Source: Segetibacter aerophilus
GTDB taxonomy: Bacteria > Bacteroidota > Bacteroidia > Chitinophagales > Chitinophagaceae
Direction: 5' to 3'
Length of the DNA stretch: 64,000 bases
Assembly: GCF_007991655.1 (NCBI RefSeq)
Contig: NZ_BJYT01000006.1
Span: forward strand, 248,001 to 312,000
The notes under the pieces were generated by a model. That model was not told where the DNA came from and did no database searches. It was given only the letters and a program-made list of their open reading frames with translations. Made by a program: the position numbers and the translations under genes. Positions 61,927 to 64,000 of the stretch are shown piece after piece (within the stretch, counting starts at the first letter, position 1; each line of letters opens with the position of its first letter).

Positions 61927-62730
61927 ATGGAAAAAACTTCATCATTTGCAAAAATTGTTTATCTGTTGGCTCTTATTGCTACTATCATTGGCTTTAGGGC
62001 ATTTAGTCAAAAGCCTGAGACAAATCCCAACCGAAAAGAGCAAGCAACAAAAGATAATGATACCACCAAATCAAGTAAACGTTTTAGGTATGAAGACAAT
62101 CTGAATTCAGATAGGCTTGACATGGAATTAAATCAACTCAACATGAATTTGGAGCAATTGAATGAGAGGCTAAAAAACATCGATTTTAGCAAGGCGCAAA
62201 GGCAAATTGACCAGGCTATGAAAAAGATCGACGCTGAAAAAATTTCAGCGGAAGTAAACCGTTCTCTAAAAAGCATAGATTGGAACCGGATGAACAGGGA
62301 AATAGATGAAAGCATTGCAAAAGTAGATAAGGTAAAAATGATGGAAGTCAGAAGAGAGATGGAGAAGATGAAAGAGAAATTTCAGAACCAGAAGATGGAC
62401 TTCAAGTTCGACATGCCGGATATTGATACTAAAAAAATAAGGCTAAATACTGAAAAGGCGATGAAAGAGGCGCGTAAGTCAATGGAGAAAGCGCGGGGTT
62501 CAATGGAAAAGGCAAGAGAGGAAATGAAGAGTCTTCGTGACTTTACCAATGCATTGCAAAGCGAAGGACTAATAGACAAGTCAAAGCCTTACAAGATTGA
62601 GGTGAAAGATGGCGAACTGTACATCAACGGAAACAAGCAATCTAAAGAAGTGAATGATAAATACCGCAAGTACTTCAAGAAGGAAAACTTTACCATCAAC
62701 ATGAACCGGGATGAGGGGATAAGGATTTGA
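61927..62730 (+). CDS. Membrane-anchored coiled-coil protein of unknown function
   Basis: A 267-residue protein with an N-terminal hydrophobic segment (FAKIVYLLALIATIIGFRAF), a short charged linker, and a long heptad-rich region (about 60-220) with tandem motifs such as NQLNMNLEQLNERLKNIDFS, KISAEVNRSLKSIDWNRMNR and AMKEARKSMEKARGSMEKAR. A short C-terminal globular part follows (IEVKDGELYINGNKQSKEVN). Coiled-coil anti-regulator-like proteins of this type occur in Chitinophagaceae. No catalytic motif. Confidence 0.8.
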   Translation: MEKTSSFAKIVYLLALIATIIGFRAFSQKPETNPNRKEQATKDNDTTKSSKRFRYEDNLNSDRLDMELNQLNMNLEQLNERLKNIDFSKAQRQIDQAMKKIDAEKISAEVNRSLKSIDWNRMNREIDESIAKVDKVKMMEVRREMEKMKEKFQNQKMDFKFDMPDIDTKKIRLNTEKAMKEARKSMEKARGSMEKAREEMKSLRDFTNALQSEGLIDKSKPYKIEVKDGELYINGNKQSKEVNDKYRKYFKKENFTINMNRDEGIRI

Positions 62731-62735
62731 TGGAA

Positions 62736-62782
62736 ATATGTATTAACTGAAACAGCGCAAGCTTGTTTCAGTTAATACATAT
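62736..62782. repeat. 19-bp perfect inverted repeat between convergent genes
   Basis: 62736-62754 and 62764-62782 are exact reverse complements (ATATGTATTAACTGAAACA) around a 9-base loop. It could terminate both convergent genes by its stem alone; no T-run follows on the plus strand. Confidence 0.75.
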
Positions 62783-62813
62783 CATAGTAGAAAATGCTAA
62801 ATAGAAATTATCT

Positions 62814-62833
62814 GTAGAAGTGAGTGACACAAC
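62814..62833 (+). repeat. Interspersed 20-bp repeat, copy 6 (one mismatch)
   Basis: GTAGAAGTGAGTGACACAAC, 19/20 to the consensus, in the convergent intergenic region before the helicase gene. Confidence 0.88.
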
Positions 62834-62905
62834 CAACGCTGAAAAGGGTTATAAAGCTGGGAGCAAAATTTATCTCAAAAAGATTAAAAGCTGCAAACAG
62901 GATGG

Positions 62906-64000
62906 CTACTTCGCTATATCGATCTTAACCTTTTTATTTTTAATTTTTTCGTCTTTAATATTCACCAGAATATTGCTCACCTTAACCTTTCTTACGGCGA
63001 CAAAAGAGAAGAAATCTTTTACTTCTATCAGTCCAATATCCTCCTTCTTCAATTGACCTTTATTGGTAAGAAAGCCAACAATATCGATTTTGTTTACTTT
63101 ATCTTTTTTACCTGCTGCTATAAATAGGGTAGACCACTTTGGTTTTTCGGGCAGTTCGTTGCTCTCAGGTAACTCTATTTCCTGCGTATTAGTTGGAATA
63201 TAATCAGGCACTTTTTCCTCAGGGCCAATAATTAGAATTGCTGTTCCACTTGCTTCCATGCGGGCAGTTCGTCCGTTGCGATGTGTAAACACATCTTCCG
63301 TTGCAGGCAAATGATAATGGATAATGTAGCGGATATTAGGTATGTCGAGACCGCGCGATGCAAGGTCGGTAGTGACTAGAATATTCGAAGTCCCGTTCCT
63401 GAATTTTGCCAGCGCACTTTCACGTTCCTGTTGCTCAAGTGCCCCGTGGTAGTAGACGTTTACAATACCCTTATCAGCAAGCAAAGCACTGGTTCGTTCA
63501 ACAGCTTCGCGATGGTTACAAAAAATAATCGTAGACCTGTTGCCAAAATAACAAACGAGTCTAAAGAGTGTATCAGATTTGTCTTTATCATCACTCATTA
63601 TAACTTTTACTTCCAGTGCAGCTTCTTTTTCGCCTGTTAAAAAATTTAGTCGCAGGGGATCGTTTAGTTGAATAAAGTCGGGAATTTCTGTCGCTTCGGT
63701 CGCAGAAGTTAGGATCCTTTTTTTGAGGTTTTTTACGGACTCGATAATGAACGCCATTTCCTCCTGGAAACCTAATTCGAGCGATTTATCAAATTCATCT
63801 AGCACCAGCGTTTCTATACTGTCTACCTGCATATTTCCTCTGCGGATGTGATCTCCAATGCGGCCTGGAGTTCCAACGATCAGCGCCGGAGCTTGCAACA
63901 GATTGTTTTCTTCAATCTCTCGCTTGTGACCACCGTAACAACTGGTTACTTTGAAACCGGTGCCCATTGTCTTAAAAACTTGCTCGATTTGTAAAGCAAG
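62906..64000 (-). CDS. DEAD-box RNA helicase, 5' end beyond the window
   Basis: At least 364 residues are visible; the frame stays open through nucleotide 64000, so the true start lies to the right and the ATG at 63967 is internal. Motifs: ALIVGTPGRI (Ib), LVLDEFDKSLE (variant of motif II, DEFD), LTSATE (III), IIFCNHREAVERT (IV), VTTDLASRGLDIPNIRYIIHY (V) and HRNGRTARM (VI). A basic C-terminal extension follows. Likely roles are ribosome assembly or RNA turnover. Motifs Q and I are off the edge. Confidence 0.93.
   Translation of the reverse strand, partial: LALQIEQVFKTMGTGFKVTSCYGGHKREIEENNLLQAPALIVGTPGRIGDHIRRGNMQVDSIETLVLDEFDKSLELGFQEEMAFIIESVKNLKKRILTSATEATEIPDFIQLNDPLRLNFLTGEKEAALEVKVIMSDDKDKSDTLFRLVCYFGNRSTIIFCNHREAVERTSALLADKGIVNVYYHGALEQQERESALAKFRNGTSNILVTTDLASRGLDIPNIRYIIHYHLPATEDVFTHRNGRTARMEASGTAILIIGPEEKVPDYIPTNTQEIELPESNELPEKPKWSTLFIAAGKKDKVNKIDIVGFLTNKGQLKKEDIGLIEVKDFFSFVAVRKVKVSNILVNIKDEKIKNKKVKIDIAK

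Noticed and set aside
1-64000. CRISPR array, rRNA genes, complete prophage or conjugation genes
   Set aside because: I saw no regularly spaced direct-repeat array, no rRNA sequence, and no capsid, tail, relaxase or type IV secretion genes.

Overview
The window looks like chromosome of a Bacteroidota species, probably in or near the Chitinophagaceae. The evidence is the type IX secretion sorting domains, a PorP/SprF-type protein, DUF4331, DUF2490 and four-helix-bundle (S23/IVP) proteins, Bacteroidota-style promoters (TTTG, about 17 bases, TAnnTTTG) and low GC. Taxonomy is inferred from gene content only. Two genes run off the window: a Sel1-like repeat protein at the left edge and a DEAD-box RNA helicase at the right edge.

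Left flank (1-29.9 kb), mostly core genes: a DUF4331/DUF4331-T9SS/TPR/HupE cluster (1.0-7.3 kb); the leucine cluster leuC-leuD-isopropylmalate-synthase-like-leuB (8-13.6 kb), interrupted by a four-helix-bundle gene that sits between long inverted repeats; a TonB-dependent receptor; tRNA-Cys; DUF2490 and PorP/SprF proteins; a T9SS-exported small protein; an rRNA methyltransferase divergent from grpE-dnaJ; and a leftward run of O-methyltransferase, LysM/glucosaminidase, hpt and a VWA protein.

Genomic island (29.900-47.796 kb). A tyrosine-recombinase island of about 17.9 kb lies at the 3' end of tRNA-Arg(CCU). It is bounded by a 17-bp perfect direct repeat, and the probable tRNA terminator is now stranded at the far end. 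Three parts can be seen. (i) An integration/replication module, int - hypothetical - excisionase-like HTH - rolling-circle-like Rep - terminase-small-subunit-like protein, is reminiscent of phage satellites. (ii) A region of repeated and decaying small genes holds three paralogous 62-66 aa proteins, three stand-alone receiver-domain proteins, a sigma region-2-only protein, repeated hairpin blocks and pseudogene remnants of two further small families. (iii) An array of six co-oriented gene cassettes is separated by attC-like sites. In four cassettes the short box at the start is the exact or near-exact reverse complement of the box after the gene, as in integron cassettes. No integron integrase is visible, so this resembles a CALIN (cluster of attC sites lacking an integrase).

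Right flank (47.8-64 kb), core again: a VOC protein, a TPR protein, a protealysin-like M4 protease with its emfourin-type inhibitor, an SRPBCC protein, malic enzyme-MlaE-MlaF-like genes on one strand, ferredoxin divergent from acyl-CoA reductase, a Do-family protease, a sodium/solute symporter, a LOG-family protein, an outer-membrane protein and a coiled-coil protein.

A 20-bp intergenic repeat (GTACAAGTGAGTGACACAAC) occurs six times in the flanks and not inside the island. All assignments come from reading the sequence; no database or alignment was run.
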